DNA of 64,000 nt from JAVVEH01 sp032251435 (GTDB lineage: Bacteria; Verrucomicrobiota; Lentisphaeria; Oligosphaerales; MVZH01). The notes beneath the pieces are model-generated. The model ran no database searches. It saw nothing but the letters and a program-made list of their open reading frames with translations, and was not told where the DNA came from. Location: positions 124,001-188,000 of the forward strand of contig JAVVEH010000001.1 of assembly GCA_032251435.1 (NCBI GenBank). The letters are read 5' to 3'. Numbering within the stretch: position 1 is the first letter of the stretch; each line of letters begins with the position of its first letter. The position numbers and the translations under genes are program-made. Shown piece by piece: positions 61,164 to 64,000 of this stretch.

Positions 61164-61434
61164 GCGGCCCATTCCTTCCGAAAAAGACCATGCCGCCCGC
61201 GGACCATTTCCATGAAACTTGGATAAAAACGCCTCGGCAATAGTAAAAATGCCTGATTTTACTATTAAATTAGGGTTTTTTACTGGTTTTAAGCCCTATT
61301 CTTGGTAATATTAACACTCATATTTTCTTCATGCGCATATTTTTGCCTGACGGAATGAACGCGGTGTCGGTGATATCTTTGCACCTGTGGCGCTTTGGTG
61401 TCTGTGGCATCTCACCAATAAAAGGAAAGCAAGT

Positions 61435-62073
61435 ATGTTAGAAACTCTCAGCCAAATCAGTGACCTGCTCATCAAGGGCCGCGCCCCGCAAGTGAAAGAG
61501 CTTGTGGAGCAGGCGTTAAGTGAAGGGATCGAACCCGGTGAGATTCTCAACCAGGGTCTGGTCAGCGGCATGTCAATCATCGGTGAACGTTTCAAAAATA
61601 ACGAAGTGTATGTCCCCGAGGTGTTGATCGCCGCCCGCGCCATGAACGCCGGGATGGGGGTGTTGAAACCCAAGCTGGTGGAAGCCGGTGTCAAACCCAA
61701 AGGCTGTGTCGCGGTCGGAACCGTCAAAGGGGATTTGCACGATATCGGCAAAAACCTGGTCTGCATGATGCTGGAAGGCGCGGGCTACAATGTGCTGGAT
61801 TTGGGTGTCAACGTCGAATCGGCGAAATTTGTCGCCGCGGCGAAAGAGAACGGGGCGCAATTGATCGCCATGAGCGCCTTGTTGACCACCACCATGGGCG
61901 CCATGAAAGAAACCGTGGACGCGGTCAAATCTGAAAACCTTCAGGATCAAGTGAAAATTATGATTGGCGGCGCGCCGGTCACGCAAAGCTTCTCCGACGA
62001 AATCGGCGCCGACGGATACGCCGCCGACGCGGCCAGCGCGGTGGACCTGGCCAACCAACTGCTCGGCCTGTAA
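61435..62073 (+). CDS. Corrinoid (B12)-binding methyltransferase subunit
   Basis: A 212-residue corrinoid protein. The N-terminal helical cap (LSQISDLLIKGRAPQVKELV, then GIEPGEILNQGLVSGMSIIGE) is followed by the cobalamin-binding Rossmann domain: GTVKGDLHDIGKNLV holds the DXHXXG motif with the cobalt-ligand histidine near residue 104; SALLTTTMGAM and IMIGGAPVTQ complete the site. Such proteins (MtbC/MttC-like, or the cap/B12 half of MetH) carry a methyl group between a substrate methyltransferase and a second enzyme, neither of which is adjacent. AAAGGAA precedes the ATG. The terminator at 62104-62144 makes it monocistronic. Confidence 0.9.
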   Translation: MLETLSQISDLLIKGRAPQVKELVEQALSEGIEPGEILNQGLVSGMSIIGERFKNNEVYVPEVLIAARAMNAGMGVLKPKLVEAGVKPKGCVAVGTVKGDLHDIGKNLVCMMLEGAGYNVLDLGVNVESAKFVAAAKENGAQLIAMSALLTTTMGAMKETVDAVKSENLQDQVKIMIGGAPVTQSFSDEIGADGYAADAASAVDLANQLLGL

Positions 62074-62103
62074 AGCCTCCGGGCTTCTCCCCGCTCAATC
62101 GTC

Positions 62104-62144
62104 AAAACCCTGACGCCGGACACCGCTCCGGCGCCAGGTTTTTT
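62104..62144 (+). terminator. Terminator after the corrinoid protein
   Basis: Stem CCTG-A-CGCCGGA with TCCGGCG-C-CAGG (one A:C mismatch), 6-base loop, then six Ts; 31 bases after the stop. Confidence 0.8.
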
Positions 62145-62351
62145 CGTGTCTCGAAAGATCCGCATGGAGGCGGATGTTTTTATTCACACGTTTTCAGTGT
62201 TATTTTTTGAATAAAATCGTGTTTCCCCATTTGACGGACACCCTGTCGCCGCTTAAGGTAAGGGGTCAGCGTCGCCTCACGGACAGATCTTTAGCACGTG
62301 AGGGGCCGCGTGTTGATCGTAAACATTAAAAAATTGAAAGGTTATCCAAGC

Positions 62352-62924
62352 ATGAGTCTTAAAGGCACCCAGACGGAAATCAACTTGATGAAAGCCTTCG
62401 CCGGCGAATCCCAGGCCCGCACCCGTTACACCTATTTTTCTTCCGTCGCTAGAAAAGAAGGCTACGTCCAAATCGCCGACATCTTCGCGGAGACCGCGGA
62501 TCAGGAAAAGGAACACGCCAAGCGCTTTTTTAAATTTCTTGAAGGGGGCTGCGTGGAAATCACCGCGTCATTCCCCGCCGGGATCATTGGTGACACGCTC
62601 GCCAACTTGAAGGCCGCCGCCGCGGGTGAGCATGAGGAATGGTCCGATCTTTACCCCGACTTCGCGGCGACCGCCATGCAGGAAGGGTTTCCAAAAATCG
62701 CCAAGGCTTTCACGGCTATTTGCGTCGCCGAGAAGCAACACGAAAAACGCTACAATGACTTGGCGGCCAATATTGAATCCGGACGCGTCTTCAAACGGGA
62801 ACAACCCACTGTCTGGCGGTGTCGAAACTGTGGATACCTGCACGAGGGAACTGAAGCGCTGAACCAGTGCCCGGCCTGCATTCATCCCCAGGCGCATTTT
62901 GAGTTGCTTGGTGAAAACTGGTAA
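62352..62924 (+). CDS. Rubrerythrin
   Basis: A 190-residue non-heme diiron peroxidase. The four-helix bundle has the ligand motifs EINLMKAFAGESQARTRY, FAETADQEKEHAKRF and AICVAEKQHEKRY. The C-terminal rubredoxin domain has CRNCGYLHEG and CPACIHP, so electrons from rubredoxin or NADH oxidoreductases can reach the diiron site and reduce hydrogen peroxide. The ATG at 62352 follows AAAGG and fits the family start. It stands with a rubredoxin-domain protein and ferritin, an anaerobe-style peroxide and iron defence set. Confidence 0.95.
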   Translation: MSLKGTQTEINLMKAFAGESQARTRYTYFSSVARKEGYVQIADIFAETADQEKEHAKRFFKFLEGGCVEITASFPAGIIGDTLANLKAAAAGEHEEWSDLYPDFAATAMQEGFPKIAKAFTAICVAEKQHEKRYNDLAANIESGRVFKREQPTVWRCRNCGYLHEGTEALNQCPACIHPQAHFELLGENW

Positions 62925-62992
62925 TTCGCTGACAGGCGTGTGTTCGCCCCCGCCCTTGTAATCGAAGACAAAAGAGACACGAAAGGTTGATC

Positions 62993-63328
62993 ATGCAAAA
63001 ATTCAAATGTGGAAATTGCGGATTTATTTACGATGGCACCGAAGCTCCCGACAAGTGTCCCAAATGCGGTGTCGGCAAAGATCAATTCACGCTTTTGGAC
63101 AATGAGGCGGCGGCCAAGGTTGAGCGCTCCCGCCACGCCAACACCATTCACTGCAAACTGGTGGCGATCGCCCGGGAGGTCGAACAGTTGTGTAACGACG
63201 GTGTCAAAGATAATTTAGATCCCGGATGCGTGGATGTCTTCACCAAATCCCGCGCCATGGCCTGGGACATCATGAAGCTGTCAATGGCTGAGATGCAGGG
63301 GCACATGGGCAAAGGCAAATGGGGTTGA
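62993..63328 (+). CDS. Rubredoxin-like protein with helical C-terminal domain
   Basis: A 111-residue protein. Residues 1-36 form a desulforedoxin/rubrerythrin-type rubredoxin module: CGNCGFIYDG and CPKCGVG give the four Fe-binding cysteines. The remaining 70 residues are a helical extension without cysteine ligands (IHCKLVAIAREVEQL, then SRAMAWDIMKLSMAEMQGH) that I cannot name. It probably shuttles electrons to the neighbouring rubrerythrin. The ATG at 62993 is used; GAAAGG precedes it, and a TTG two codons upstream is unlikely. Confidence 0.82.
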   Translation: MQKFKCGNCGFIYDGTEAPDKCPKCGVGKDQFTLLDNEAAAKVERSRHANTIHCKLVAIAREVEQLCNDGVKDNLDPGCVDVFTKSRAMAWDIMKLSMAEMQGHMGKGKWG

Positions 63329-63362
63329 TCCGGGACACCAGCCAAAACAGGAGGCTTGTCTG

Positions 63363-63875
63363 ATGATCAGTAAAACAATGGTTGACGCGTTCAACCATCA
63401 GATAAACGCGGAAATGTTTTCCTCTTACTTGTACTTGTCCATGGCGGCCTATTTTGAAGATTTAGGGCTGCCTGGATTAACCAATTGGATGAAAGTCCAG
63501 GCCCAGGAGGAAATGGTTCACGCCATGAAGTTTTTCAACGAACTGGCTGAACGTGACGGCCGGGTCAGATTAGCGGCTATTGACCAGCCGGAGACGGAAT
63601 GGGAAAGTCCCCTGGCCGTGGCCGAAAACGTTTACGGCCATGAGCAAAAAGTGACGGCGCTGATCAATAATCTCGTCACTCTGGCCCGTAAGGAAAACGA
63701 TTACGCGTCGGAGGCGTTTTTACAGTGGTTCGTCACCGAACAGGTTGAGGAGGAATCCTCCGCCAAAACGCTTGTGGATCAGTTACGATTGATTCAAGGG
63801 CACCCGCAAGGGTTGTTTATGGTCGATCGTGAGCTGGGCGCCCGCGTGTTCACGCCGCCACCCGCCGGGGAATAA
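63363..63875 (+). CDS. ftnA: Ferritin
   Basis: A 170-residue bacterial non-heme ferritin. The ferroxidase ligands are in INAEMFSSYLYLS (Glu17), QAQEEMVHAMKFF (Glu50/His53) and the helix D glutamates in WFVTEQVEEESSA. It oxidises Fe2+ and stores iron in a 24-subunit shell, limiting Fenton chemistry next to the rubrerythrin pair. AGGAGG eight bases before the ATG predicts strong translation. A terminator follows at 63904. Confidence 0.93.
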   Translation: MISKTMVDAFNHQINAEMFSSYLYLSMAAYFEDLGLPGLTNWMKVQAQEEMVHAMKFFNELAERDGRVRLAAIDQPETEWESPLAVAENVYGHEQKVTALINNLVTLARKENDYASEAFLQWFVTEQVEEESSAKTLVDQLRLIQGHPQGLFMVDRELGARVFTPPPAGE

Positions 63876-63903
63876 GCTTTTCCCCGCCAACAACACCCAT
63901 CAC

Positions 63904-63937
63904 GAGCGTCGGCGTTTTTCGCCGACGCTCTTTTTTT
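63904..63937 (+). terminator. Terminator after ferritin
   Basis: A perfect 11-base stem GAGCGTCGGCG/CGCCGACGCTC with a 5-T loop and seven Ts. It closes the rubrerythrin-rubredoxin-ferritin unit. Confidence 0.85.
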
Positions 63938-64000
63938 ATTCGAATTCGTCGTAAAACGGATTACGTTAAGGCAGTTCAAACCTCCGGAAACTCATTGTTC

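Noticed and set aside
61164..61434. Cobalamin riboswitch before the corrinoid gene
   Set aside because: No B12-box or plausible junction structure is visible; the leader is simply AT-rich.

Overview
The window reads as a bacterial chromosome segment of fairly high GC, most likely from the PVC superphylum (Kiritimatiellota, Lentisphaerota or Verrucomicrobiota type). The assignment is an inference. It rests on a TIGR04073-type exosortase-associated protein, a squalene-cyclase-like enzyme with a PVC-style C-terminus, KDO transferase (Gram-negative envelope), TIGR03915, and PRC-barrel-free CNNM pairs. No rRNA, tRNA or CRISPR array was recognised.

Layout. 1-5513 (minus) is a housekeeping run purA-uppS-cdsA-recJ-rnr, with rnr cut by the window edge. 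5712-6659 is a radical SAM/SPASM protein. 6929-8379 holds a decayed RHS gene with a small membrane ORF behind it. 8538-15146 (minus) is a complete, overlapping trpEGDCFBA operon. 15423-19791 holds a GH36-like glycosidase, a squalene-hopene-cyclase-like protein and the TIGR04073 protein. 19958-24488 holds two coupled CNNM/CorC membrane proteins and an MscS-type channel. 24560-26592 is an ECF sigma factor, a putative anti-sigma factor and two secreted proteins. 26713-31906 is murD-LysM lipoprotein-TIGR03915-phosphoribosyltransferase-PocR/AraC regulator. 32267-40322 has a TPR protein and a TetR-controlled RND efflux operon (regulator, adaptor, pump, TolC) with palindromic operators visible in its promoter. 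41233-44703 is a biotin-precursor operon bioF-bioH-like-bioC behind a recognisable BirA box. 44772-49516 holds pdxST, pgi and waaA.

50675-59665 (minus) is an accessory defence island: hsdR, hsdM, a DUF1016 nuclease, hsdS, a DUF3800 protein and a HEPN-motif protein in one tightly overlapped operon, with an ORF6N remnant at its upstream edge. 60291-63875 holds a probably leaderless radical SAM gene, a corrinoid protein, and an oxidative-stress/iron set (rubrerythrin, rubredoxin-domain protein, ferritin).

The most striking non-gene signals are: the BirA box; paired TetR operators; two palindromic elements sitting in frame inside genes (bioH-like and DUF1016); a 120-bp MITE-like element with a second dispersed copy of its core; and two near-identical extended promoters in front of the TIGR04073 gene and the CNNM pair. 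The best candidate for an undescribed system is the six-gene type I restriction operon with its embedded DUF1016, DUF3800 and HEPN partners.
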